Positions 31,431 through 41,272 are shown, counted from the stretch's first letter. The stretch is DNA of 64,000 nt from Dendrolimus kikuchii (GCA_019925095.2 CM034388.1:30076934-30140933); one strand, 5' to 3'. Notes: a model not told the origin generated them from the sequence alone. Made by a program: numbers and translations.

Positions 31431-31798
31431 AAGTAAGTAATCAGTTCAAACGTAATGCGCGATTCAATAACACGCGCAAAGTCCGTCACTATATAGGTTG
31501 TCGAATTTACACCAGTCTCGCCTTGATCGTGGTTCTCGCTAGACTGCCGATCTCTCCATTGGGCCATCCCTTTAAAATGCACCGATGCAATATGTCTACC
31601 TGGCAAGCGTCGACGCAATTTCCCAGAAAACGTAATCCGCACACCTGCGTAATTATGCCTGCGAATGGACATAAACGAGTACAATACACAATAGGCTGTT
31701 TTCTAATTACAAATTATAAACACAAAGCAAACAACAGAAGACAGTCATAAATAGTTTCAATGTTAATGCAAGGTAATAAATGTGCTTTGTCTATAGCT
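31431..31798 (-). mobile_element. LTR-S fragment
   Basis: Matches the middle of LTR-S in the 61366 orientation (CAGTCTCGCCTTGATCGTGG, GGACATAAACGAGTACAATA). Both ends are lost and it is more diverged than the other copies. Confidence 0.75.
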
Positions 31799-31838
31799 AT
31801 GCAGGTGGCCCAACGTGGAACAATATAATAGAATAGCA

Positions 31839-32089
31839 TCCGTACATGAACGGAGACATAAAACAATTTCCTGCGGCCGGCAGCCTGACGTAAGAGGTGA
31901 AAACACAAGCCACAGCCAGGTGGTGGGGTATTTGCCCGAGGACGGCTACCAGTTGTATTTCGGCATTGGTGGCTAAATTCCAGTCTCCCTTTAGATAGCA
32001 GCAGGACACTGGTAGCACCTTTGGTGTTACTAATGGCCATAGGCGATGGTAATCAATTTCCATCACGATCATCATGTAATAAAAAAAAG
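31839..32089 (+). mobile_element. Diverged SINE-A relative
   Basis: SINE-A block order with internal deletions and CCGTACATGAACGGAGACAT as its start. Poly(A) at 32080. Confidence 0.75.
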
Positions 32090-32128
32090 TATAAACTTGC
32101 TTAATATGAGGATAATATACATTAAAAA

Positions 32129-32346
32129 AATGTGTGCTGGGACACATAGTAGAAGTGAAACTTCAACGGACAAGTGGCAAAACGAATCGCAACAAAATTT
32201 TTACTTGAAGTTTTGCGGGCAGATTGTTAATGTACTTGTCCAATTTGAAAAGCTGCCCGTAAAACTTTAAGTTAAAATTTTGTTCCGATTCGTATTTCCA
32301 CTGATCCGTTGAAGTTTCCCTTCTACTATGTGTCCCAGCACACATT
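32129..32346. mobile_element. Fold-back MITE, ~97 bp arms
   Basis: TGTGTGCTGGGACACATAGT at the left end is mirrored at the right end, and pairing extends ~97 bp with a ~25 bp loop (near 32226-32250). No coding capacity. No clear target duplication. The two open frames here come from the palindrome. Confidence 0.85.
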
Positions 32347-32884
32347 TCGAATTTTCGCAGGTTTACTGCAAATTATGATTTGGTTAGGTTAGGTACATTT
32401 TAATGAATGCATTTTTTATTTAAACATATTTTATTTTATCAAACAAAAAAAACGCATCCATAGTCTACTCTAAAATTATGCCGCCTCTCACCATGTCTAG
32501 TCTAAATTTATGCCGCTCCTCCACGCGGCCGTAACGCTTTTTCGTGACAGAAAAATCTTAAGACCCCGTCTATATAGAAGTTTCACTTCTAAAATCAGGG
32601 TAGAAAGCAAGACTTAAGTTTTATTAATTAATAGCGAGTGAAAATATTTTTCAAATTTGTATAAGGAGTCATGATGTATGTCTATACTGTTCATATTATT
32701 ATAATAACCTGTATATACGAGGAACAGACGAGTTAAAACCAAGAGCTGTTTTGCGCAATGGCGGCACAAATGGTATGAATACGCGGAGTCCTATTGGGGG
32801 CAGCAAAATTTAAAATTTCTAAGAGTTGTGGGCAATTTAATACAGATTTGTTATAGAAAAGTTCTGACAATTTATATTGTTCAA
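32347..32884. other. Spacer, nothing recognised
   Basis: AT-rich, no feature supported. Confidence 0.4.
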
Positions 32885-33212
32885 AAAAACTTCGTTTAAA
32901 AAAACCGACTTCAAAAAGTATAAAAGAACTTATTTCTAAAGCTAAAAAAAAACCGTTTATTTGGTCATCACACAACGAGACATATGGCAATGAATGAATT
33001 GTACGGTGATACATACCAAAAAGTCTCGCAATGGCACCAAATAGATGCAGTTCAGCATTTGCCAGGCAACAGGTGCCTGACGCTGCTCTTCAACTGCACC
33101 CTAGGACGGACGGATGTTGCACTGTTATTTATATATATGTATATATATAGTGTGGATAATAATATATTACATACATAGATATACATACAATTAATATAAA
33201 CATAATAAAAAT

Positions 33213-33628
33213 TACATACATACATACATACATAACTTCACGCCAGTTCCCTTGCGGGGTAGGCACGAACAACAGAGTGCCATTTAGGCTTATTCTTACA
33301 CACCTCACTTGCCTCTTTGACATTCATAACTCTTGTCATGCAAGCTCGTCTGTTCTTAAAGCTCCTGACATCACCTTCTGCTAGTACACGATTAATTTGA
33401 TCATGGAAGGTGTGTCGTGGCGTTCCACGATTTCTGCATCCATCCACTTTTGCATTGTATATCTGTTTAGTCATTCTTTCATCATGCATTCTTTCCACAT
33501 GCCCGAACCACCGGAGCATTCCTTTCCTTACCTTCACCCCGACACTCTCTTTCAGACCAACTCTCTTTCTTACTTCAGTATTACGAACGCGGTCCGCGAG
33601 CGTCACTCCGCAGATTTTGCGGAGTGAC
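33213..33628 (-). mobile_element. RTE-B copy, left arm of palindrome
   Basis: Reverse copy; a frame of 122 codons from MTLADRVRN to YPARELA is open. Carries GAGCTTGCATG-type markers shared with the facing copy. Confidence 0.87.
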
Positions 33629-33669
33629 GATTACAGTAATAATTAGTACACAGAAAATTAGAAACAAAT

Positions 33670-33780
33670 ATTATATATTATCTAAAACGTCTTAAAGTCG
33701 GTGCTTAATAATTTTCAATAATAGTAATTTCTATGTTTTACTTTGCACCGACTTCAAGATGTTTTAGATAATATATATTA
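33670..33780. repeat. Central hairpin, MITE-like
   Basis: ATATTATCTAAAACGTCTTAAAGTCGGTGC pairs, with few mismatches, with GCACCGACTTCAAGATG..TTAGATAATAT; loop of ~40 bp. Lies exactly between the two RTE-B arms. Confidence 0.75.
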
Positions 33781-33786
33781 ATAATG

Positions 33787-34144
33787 GAGTAAGAAAGAGA
33801 GTTGGTCTGAAAGAGAGTGTCGGGGTGAAGGTAAGGAAAGGAATGCTCCGGTGGTTCGGGCATGTGGAAAGAATGCATGATGAAAGAATGACTAAACAAA
33901 TATACAATGCAAAAGTGGATGGATGCAGAAGTCGTGGAAGGCCACGACACACCTTCCATGATCAAATTGATCGTGTACTAGCAGAAGGTGATGTCAGGAG
34001 CCTTAAGAACAGACGAGCTTGCATGACAAGAGTTATGAATGTCAAAGAGGCAAGTGAGGTGTGTAAGAATAAGCCTAAATGGCACTCTGTTGTTCGTGCC
34101 TACCCCGCAAGGGAACTGGCGTGAAGTTATGTATGTATGTATGT
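33787..34144 (+). mobile_element. RTE-B copy, right arm of palindrome
   Basis: Open from VRKRVGLKES to YPARELA, then (ATGT)n. Same subfamily markers as the left arm (GAGCTTGCATG, AAGAGGCAAG, GGCACTCT). Confidence 0.87.
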
Positions 34145-34239
34145 ATATTAATAATAATAGCTTTAGAAATAAGTTATTCTATACTTTTTAGTTTTTGAAG
34201 TCGGTTTATTTTAAACGAAGTTTTTTTATTTTATTTGTT

Positions 34240-34480
34240 ACTTTTTTAGTGTCTAGCTACGTATGAGTAGACCTACGAAAGGTGTCGCGCTCCTTAAAAG
34301 ATATAGGTCCCAAGAAACAGGAACAAAAAAATGTTCTTAAAATGAAAACTACTGGGCCAAACTATGTCAAATTTTTAGGGGACCAAATGGCAGCTATTCC
34401 GCGTCGAAAAAGAAGATCCCGACGAATTGAGAACCTCCTAATTTTTTTGAAGTCTGTTAAAAATGTGGTTAATGTGTGAG
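34240..34480 (+). repeat. Dispersed repeat ending TTTTTTTGAAGTCTGTTAAA
   Basis: Its end, CCCGACGAATTGAGAACCTC then a T run and GAAGTC(G/T)GTTAAA, recurs at 52450-52505. GAAGTCGGTT also occurs in the neighbouring inverted repeats. The class is probably a non-autonomous DNA element. Confidence 0.5.
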
Positions 34481-34668
34481 CGAGACAGCGAACTTCATTT
34501 AGATGACTCCTTGACATGATACAATGTTCAGTGAATTATAAAATTGCAAGAACTACATTATTTCCCAAAGGCATGGATGCGAATGAGGAAAGCAATCTGG
34601 AGCTGATTATTTTTCTTACTTAGTTAACTACTCAATACAAAATGTACACAAATAATCTAATTATCTGG

Positions 34669-35450
34669 ACGACCGAGCTTTATCAGTATTGGCGGCAGTT
34701 GCCTCTTTTAAAAATGAAGCTAGTCTATACTAGCGGTGTGTAACTCCTGAGTGATTAACTCAAAAGATATATATCCGACGCGAAGAGTGATTAGATCTGT
34801 ATATCACTTGCGTTCAAAATGTGTCTTTATATCTTTAACTCTTTAGTTCATTCCTGTTCCACGCTATGACTATAGATCCGAATGAGAAGAAGCTAGAAAG
34901 AAAAGAGAAAGAATGATTAGCCCGCGCACTGCGCATGCGTAGTAAGTGAACGAGGAAACCGAATATAATAGTAAGCCAAAATAAATCGCAACACTATAGT
35001 TTCAGTATTTAGTATATCACTCACAGATAATAACTCATCTTGTCTGCAATTGACACTGACACTATTCACTATAAAGATAAGGAGTTAAAGATATAAAAGA
35101 GTGATATATATCTTTGTATCAAAAAGATATATCACTCTTTTCTTATTGGTGAGTGATTTTTCCCATGACTACCGAGCTTTATTAGTATTGGCGGCAGTTG
35201 CTTCTTTAAAAATGTTAAACTCGATATAGACTGGACTTAAATTATTTACTTGAATTAAATTGTACATAAAAGAAGTACATATTAGAATGACGAATGCCTT
35301 TTTTTCTGGCCTCCAAGGCCGCTTATAAACCCCGCGTCCCGTCCGACGCCTAGCTGCTAATTGTGGGAGCTATGAGCGTCGGCAGTATGCGGGGCGCTGA
35401 GAGGTGTGCTCAGGCAGGTGCTCTTTCTCCGCAACAATTAGGTTAAAATA
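34669..35450 (+). repeat. Repeat J, copy 2, with an inserted AGTGAT/ATCACT-rich segment
   Basis: GACCGAGCTTTATCAGTATT at 34669 and CTACCGAGCTTTATTAGTAT at 35158 flank ~490 bp rich in GAGTGAT and ATATCACTC motifs, including a hairpin at about 35095-35137. After it, repeat J continues with CCGTCCGACGCCTAGCTGC. Confidence 0.5.
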
Positions 35451-35503
35451 GCGTCAGTGCAGGGAAGGTAGCTATATAGCAGCAGCGCCGGGTGTAAATT
35501 AAG

Positions 35504-35917
35504 CTACGGTGAACCGTTTGAAAAACATACTATAGCATGATGCAAGCGCCAACTACACCGCTGTTGAAAAAACGTCCACTCGCGATGTATTTTCTTATCA
35601 CGATTTGTATTGTTAATTCTGCAATCTAGCTGCATATTTTGGAACAAAAGCCGGTGCCCGATGGGGTTATAAGTTGCTGTTGCATCCAATACGTGTGGAA
35701 AGCCGCTGAGCGTAAGAGATAGTAATACAATTATAGTAAACGCACGAATAAAAAAAGTAAGCGCCGATAAATTCATAACGCTTTCAACGTTTTGGTCACT
35801 AGTGGATAGTTGCTTAAAGGTAGGCGATGGGGAATCAAGTTGTATGAAGTCTGAACTGAAAATCAGTGCTGTGTCGAAGTAATTTCGGCACAGCAATATA
35901 CTGAGTATCAGCCTCAT
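35504..35917 (-). CDS. Unrecognised 137-codon ORF
   Basis: No family recognised. A later ATG (residue 48) would give MNLSALTFFIRAFTIIVLLS, a hydrophobic start like a signal peptide, followed by a Cys-poor ~60-residue stretch. The 5' part overlaps the TGCTGTGCCGAA hairpin also present at 20365. No intron signals or second copy of the body were seen. It may be chance, a decayed element ORF or an exon. Confidence 0.2.
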   Translation of the reverse strand: MRLILSILLCRNYFDTALIFSSDFIQLDSPSPTFKQLSTSDQNVESVMNLSALTFFIRAFTIIVLLSLTLSGFPHVLDATATYNPIGHRLLFQNMQLDCRINNTNRDKKIHREWTFFQQRCSWRLHHAIVCFSNGSP

Positions 35918-35984
35918 TTGTCATTGCGGCATACTTACAACTTTGAAAATGATATGATTCTTTATTAACCTTATATATTTTATG

Positions 35985-36035
35985 TGTGTCGCCTTTGACA
36001 AATAAACGTTTCTTTCTTTCTTTCTTTTTCTTTCT
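35985..36035 (+). repeat. Retroposon-type tail with (TTTC)n
   Basis: GACAAATAAACG followed by TTTCTTTCTTTC. This is the end shape of several insect retroposons. The body upstream is not recognised. Confidence 0.5.
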
Positions 36036-36236
36036 AAGCCCACGCCACTGCTATATAGATAAAGTTTTAAAAAGCAAAACCTCACTTTTATATACAAAAT
36101 TTGATCCAATTTGTTAGAGTGGTTTCTGATAGCGAATTAAATTACTTTTAAGATGGCAAGATAATTGCTGTGAAATTCCTAAATTGTGCCGCCCCCCATC
36201 CCGTATCCCCCCTACCAGTCTAACTTTTATACTACA

Positions 36237-36596
36237 TCTATACTAATATTATAAAGAGGACAGATTTGCATTTCTGAATTTTTGTATTTTTGTACGGTTG
36301 TAACGAATAAACACAAAAACTACTGGACCGATTTCAAAAATTATTTCACCATTAGAATGCTAGCTTATCCCTGATTAATATAGGCTATATAAAAATTGGC
36401 GATTCCTACTAAAAATTAAGTAATGTAACCCATCAATCTAAACAAAATACTTGGCGCCGGAATTTGATGAAATTTTATGTGTGTTTGAGCGGGCTCTGGG
36501 TGGTTTAGATTCACAATTAGACCCGGTAGGTGCCGTTGGAATCGGGTTCTAAATTTTATTTCTTCAGGGCAGAACAACTTCTGCCGGGACAGCTAG
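36237..36596 (+). mobile_element. Helitron Hel-2, complete
   Basis: 360 bp, TCTATACTAATATTATA after A, ending CTGCCGGGACAGCTAG before T. The 3' hairpin region holds GGCAGAAC..CTGCC. Non-coding, non-autonomous. Confidence 0.85.
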
Positions 36597-36609
36597 TATA
36601 TATATACAA

Positions 36610-36927
36610 CTAGCGGCCCCGGCAGGCGTTGTCTTGCTCTGAAAAAATAAAAATCTAGGACCCGATCCCAGCGCCATCTACCGGTTCCAATTGTGGATTT
36701 AAACCATCCGGAGACCCACTCAAACACACCAAAATCGGTCCAGGTGATTAGGAGGATTCTAGAACCCGATCTCAGCGTCACCTACCGGTTCCAATGGGAT
36801 AAAAAGTATCCTATGTCCGTGTCCTGGTTCTAAGCTACCTCCCCACCAATTTTCAGCCAAATCGGTAAAGCCGTTCTTAAGTTATAAATAGTGTAACTAA
36901 CACGACTTTCTTTTACATATATATAGA
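36610..36927 (-). mobile_element. Helitron Hel-2, complete, tail to tail
   Basis: 318 bp in reverse: CTAG at 36610, TCTATATATA (reversed) at 36927. Its 3' end is 13 bp from the 3' end of the previous Helitron, with only a TA repeat between. Confidence 0.83.
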
Positions 36928-37046
36928 TAGACATATATAAATACACCTATTAATATTACATACATAAATATACATATACATAAATATATCAAATATCACT
37001 ATGTTGCAGGTAGTGCTTTTTCGAAATTCAATACACATCTAAAACA

Positions 37047-37609
37047 GTATTTCGATCTCGCGCCGCACCATCGAAATCCGCTCGTCGTGTCCGCGTCCGA
37101 TTATAAGCCTCGTCGAAAGGCTCTTGTTCGACGACCGCGTAACGTCCTGACGGACAGAGTCGACGTTATTACGAAACGGCTGGCCCGGATCAGTCCGCCC
37201 ACGGTTAGGACGGTAGGCTGGCAGGCACCGACAGACGCCGGCAATCAAGATCTCTCCACGTCCCCGCGAGGGACGCTAGGGTACATAGCTCTCCCCACAG
37301 GATAGACTAGGCGTGTTGCTGGGAAGTTTCTTTCGCCGTTTCTTCTCTCCCAGCCATAACACGTTGCGAAACGGCACCGATCCCGGCCCGCCGGGATCCT
37401 TCCCCTCGGGCTTTATATTACCTGTCGCCCGTTCTCAATTAGTGCTTTGTGTCGCCCTATGGTGGGCATCATTAAATTCATCCCCCTCTCATGACAACAG
37501 TCCAGCCGAAGTAAAACTCCTTAAGGAGCTCCCTCGAGCAAGTTGCCCCCCCGGGCTCGAGCGCCTCTTCGGACCAACAACATAAAGTCAAGTCCAATAA
37601 AAAAAAAAA
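37047..37609 (+). mobile_element. Poly(A) retroposon with 12 bp target duplication
   Basis: 563 bp ending in 12 A. ACATCTAAAACA occurs at 37035-37046 and 37610-37621. The first ~260 bp keep an open frame (VVSASDYKPRRKALVRRPRN..PRGTLGYIALPTG) to a stop at 37305, then the 65 bp GTTGCTGGGAAGTTTCTTTC module and a GC-rich UTR. It looks like the 3' end of a LINE whose clade I cannot name. Confidence 0.78.
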
Positions 37610-37869
37610 ACATCTAAAACAATAGACATGAAAACCAGACAAATACATGAATTCGCTTTTAAGATTTTGATTTGATATAGGCGTTAATTTGAATTAGCAA
37701 TGACAAGATACAGTTGGCGAAACAAACCATTCATATGTTACAGTGAATTAAGTACAATATGTAGTTAATCATGTGTGTAGGATGTGTGGTCCAATATATT
37801 AGCCGAAGCGAGAATAAAATGGCGGCTTACTACTGTTAAATGCACAGAGAAACGTTGATGACTTATTAT
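37610..37869. other. AT-rich spacer
   Basis: Nothing recognised. Confidence 0.4.
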
Positions 37870-38026
37870 CCGCAAGAGTTAACTTGAGACCTGAGCGGAA
37901 TGCGCGCTCCCCATCCGACCCCCGCCTTCTTACCGCTCTCGCCATCGACGCGTCAGTACCGTTAGCAAGCTGACAATCGACGTACGCTTACGTCATCCGA
38001 GTGAAGTCTCAAGTTAACTCTTGCGG
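37870..38026. mobile_element. GC-rich MITE, 21 bp perfect terminal inverted repeats
   Basis: CCGCAAGAGTTAACTTGAGAC at both ends in opposite direction, 157 bp in all. The interior is GC-rich with CGACGTACGCTTACGTCATC. No clear target duplication, so the superfamily is open. Confidence 0.82.
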
Positions 38027-38064
38027 GTAGTACTTGTGACATAATGTACCGAATATGACATACG

Positions 38065-38382
38065 GTTTTTTTATTTTTTATTGCAGGAGTTCAGCAGACA
38101 GGCAGACGGCCCACTTGATGGAAAGCGGTTACCATCGCCTATAGACATTTGCAACACCAAAGGTGCTACAAATGCGCTGCTGCTCTCTTAAGGGAGACTG
38201 GAACCTGGTCACTAATGCCGGAACACAACTCAAGGTTGTTATGGCGACATACTTTAGACCAGGGGTAGTAGCCATCCAGTCGGGCAAATGCCCTACCACC
38301 TGGCTGTGGTTTGTTTTGTCGCCTCTTACGACAGGCCGCCCGGCCGCAGGAAATTGTATTCTTTCTCCGTTCCTGCACAGAT
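38065..38382 (-). mobile_element. SINE-A, full length
   Basis: Complete minus-strand copy. TACGGT precedes the poly(T) and recurs just after the 5' end, a possible target duplication. Confidence 0.9.
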
Positions 38383-38386
38383 AGTA

Positions 38387-38700
38387 CGGTGCCGAGACGT
38401 AGACACTGACGGTGGGTCTGGTTCTTAAATAGCTCAACGGGCTACGGAGCGAGCAATGTTGGGATTTTCTTTCATGGAAAGAATAAAAAATAAGGATATC
38501 CGTAAGAGAACTAAAATAATCGATATAGCTGATAAAATTAGCAAGTTTAAGTGGCTGTCAGCCGATCACGTCTGTCGCAAGATCGACGGGCGATGGAGCA
38601 AATGTGTCCTAGAGTGAAGACCGCGTCGCGGTAGGTCTCCGTTAGATGTTATAACGAAGGCGTGAGACCGGGATATGTGCTATAGCAGTAGACTTCCTAC
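38387..38700 (+). pseudogene. Second RTE-type LINE, C-terminal remnant
   Basis: With frameshifts, YGAET..TLTVG, RAMLGFSFMERIKNKDIRKR and KIIDIADKISKFKWLSADHV can be read. This is the same region of RTE-like reverse transcriptase as RTE-B but a different family; a shorter relative is at 53100-53262. Confidence 0.65.
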
Positions 38701-38754
38701 CTTCATATTGGCTGAAAAACGAAGGTAATGTAGCGTTCTTAATTTTATTAACCA

Positions 38755-39250
38755 GTCAAGTCACATCAAGAAATCAAAAATCACCCAAATTTCAATAACA
38801 AAGATGGTTGGCAAGTACCACCTGTTTGGGAGCCGGTCATCAGAACTATTAAGACCGAATCCCAGTAAAAAAACAAGTGCAAGACCTCAGGACACTGTGA
38901 GCTCTTTCTCCGGGCACCGGAACACATCACAACTTAATTGATAATTTGTTCGTTTTATTTTACCTCCCACCCATTTAAATTTATACAAAATTATTAGAAC
39001 TAGGCATGTTGCTCAAGAGTTTTTTGCTTTTCTTCAAACTCCAACATTTTGCGAAGAGGTGGTAAATTATATTAGGCTCCCATAGAGTAAATAATAAAAA
39101 GTTGGGGTTAAGCTTAATAATAACTTTAATATTACTCGTTGAAACTTGACATCTTTGTCTTCCGTGATCAAAGCTACTGAAAAATGGCCGAAACGTCGGA
39201 ATAAAAATCAAGTAAAATATTGCGCTTAAAACCGTTAAAACGTAGAGATT
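38755..39250 (+). mobile_element. Penelope-like element, older 3' copy
   Basis: Starts in the end of the GIY-YIG frame (IKNHPNFNNKDGWQVPPVWE), now broken, then the UTR with the module and the GAAACGTC motif, ending AAAACGTAGAG. More diverged than the pair at 11.8-13.7 kb. Confidence 0.82.
39160..39201 (+). ncRNA. Hammerhead-like motif, Penelope copy 4
   Basis: Core GTGATCA and GAAACGTC retained. Stem II is weakened (AAGCTACT against AATGGCC), as expected of a decaying copy. Stem I TTCC/GGAA is intact. Confidence 0.4.
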
Positions 39251-39336
39251 TTGTTATCTATGATATTATAAAATTCTAAACATATCATATCAGTACATTA
39301 AAGCTATTTAAAAAAACAACTGGAATAAAAAATGAA

Positions 39337-39640
39337 AGTCGTGGTAGCGTAATGGCTAGCGCACGCGTCCCAGACCCAAAGGGCGCGGGTTCGATCCTGG
39401 CCGGAACGCATGCACCGCTTAGGCAGTTTTCTGACCTAATGTGCATATTGTTACGATTACCACGTGCTAATAACGGTGAAGGAAAACATCGTGATGCAAC
39501 CTGCACATCGAGATAACCGATGTGTCAAACCTGCCAAGCCGCCTTGGACAAGCGTGGCGGGTATACTGTCCGTTCCCCTATAGTGGGAGGCCCGAGCCCA
39601 GCAGTGGGACATTTATGGGCTGCTATTATTTATTATTATT
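39337..39640 (+). mobile_element. SINE-D, full length
   Basis: Complete copy with A and B boxes and (ATT)n tail. Very close to the copy at 46166. Confidence 0.87.
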
Positions 39641-39654
39641 ATATTTATCTGGAA

Positions 39655-39978
39655 TAGATTATACAAACGATGGAGAACACAGATGCATTCTTTTATATTT
39701 CGTGTCTGGTTGTCGTTTTGCCTGTTTGTTCGGGATTCACGTAAAAACTACTGTGCCGATTTGGATGCGGTTTTCACTGATCATAAGCTAATTTTAAGAC
39801 TTAAACACTACGCTACTTTTTATCTCGGGAACGGCCATTTGGCCAGATTAAAAAAGTCGATATCCAATGCGATTTTTTTACTGATCCATAGCGAATTTAA
39901 TGTAATAAAATGTGGGATATTTTTATAACGGGAATCTCGCGGGAATTTCAAGTCAAGCGTGGACGAAGTCGCGGGCAT
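39655..39978 (+). mobile_element. Helitron copy, 3' end cut by SINE-A
   Basis: GTTCGGGATTCACGTAAAAAC, GTGCCGATTTGGATGCGG and GTGGACGAAGTCGCGGGCA, the terminal hairpin. CTAG is missing where the reversed SINE-A tail begins. A reversed 5' end of the same lineage is at 41823-41934. Confidence 0.6.
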
Positions 39979-40122
39979 TTTTTTATTTTTTTAAAAGCAG
40001 GCGTTCAACAGACAGGCAGACGGCCCACTTGATGGAAAGCAGTTACCATCGCCTATGGACATTTGCAACACCAAAAGTTCTACAAATGCTGCTGCTCTCT
40101 TAAGGGAGAGTGGAACCTATCC
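39979..40122 (-). mobile_element. SINE-A, 5' truncated
   Basis: Only the 3' half, reversed, from a T-rich tail to GGTTCCACTCTCCC. Confidence 0.8.
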
Positions 40123-40927
40123 TAGTTGCAATATAATCTTCCGAAATTACAAACCCGTCAGATCTTCCACCTTGCACCACAAGTTAATTTGAATAACGCG
40201 TAGTCACGCGCACGTAATTGTCTGCTAGCCGTACCTGTGATTGCAATTTATTGCCTTTTTTGCTGACTGTACCGAAATTAACTGCCATTGTACAGTCACT
40301 GCGTAATTCATTTATTCAAATGAAGCATCATTTTGATTTGTCACTTAATTCATGTGATGAATTTAAACCGTGGAAACAACTGTATGGCGAAATATTTTGT
40401 TTTTACCATTACGCTGTACAATCGTGGACAATATATGTTGAATTGTTAATGATTAGTTAGAATTAAGAAACTTTATTCAGCGAGCGTGTTTGACGATTTT
40501 GAAGCTGATAGAAGTGTAGATATAACCTTGCAGATTTATCTATAGATATGTCTTCTTAAACTATGTTCAAGCAAAGCTTCTTCCACATTAGACAGGTAAT
40601 AAAAATTAGTTATTTTTGCCAAAATTTATTTCCAGAAGTGTAAGGGATTTTTGAGTAATATTACTAAAGGCATGTGTTTTAAAAATTTGAAACCGCTACC
40701 GGAAAAATCCCGAGGGACTCCCGGGATATTAAGTATGGCAAATTTAGAGTCCAGGAATTTGCTATCGATCAACGAAAACCGTATAGTTATCATCGTAAAA
40801 GAGCATCAGCGTTCACAACACGACCTAAAATATGATATAAGTAGTATTTAATTTAATTGATAAGTCGATTATTTAATTTAATTTTTGCAATACTCGTATT
40901 CACGTATTCATGTGCAGTATATATGTT

Positions 40928-40930
<3 letters not shown>
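40123..40930. other. Spacer, nothing recognised
   Basis: An 80-codon frame at 40218 and a 66-codon frame at 40651 have no motifs. Confidence 0.4.

Positions 40931-41009
<79 letters not shown>
40931..41009. repeat. (TA)n microsatellite
   Basis: About 37 units, joined directly to the 5' end of a Hel-2 copy. Confidence 0.97.
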
Positions 41010-41012
<3 letters not shown>

Positions 41013-41272
41013 ATTTGTATAAAAGAAAGTCGTGTTAGTTACACTATTTATAACTCAAGAACGCCTTTACCGATTTGGCTGAAAATTGGTGGGGAGGTAG
41101 CTTAGAACCAGGAGACGGACGTAGGATACTTTTTATCCCGCTGGAACTGGTAGGTGGCGCTGAGATCGGGTTCTAAAATCCTAATAACCTGGAGCGGTTT
41201 TGGTGATTTTGTTTTTGTGTGTTTGAGTGGGTCCCCGGATGGTTTAAATCCACAATTGGAACTGGGATCGAG

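Larger units (their letters stand above)
32885..34224. mobile_element. 1.34 kb nested palindrome with ~60 bp terminal inverted repeats
   Basis: Outer inverted repeats at 32885-32945 and 34158-34224 (ACTTCGTTTAAA..CCGACTTCAAAAA..TTTCTAAAGC). Inside are two RTE-B copies in opposite directions (33213-33628 and 33787-34144) and a central hairpin at 33670-33780. It looks like a terminal-inverted-repeat DNA element loaded with retroelements. Confidence 0.6.
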
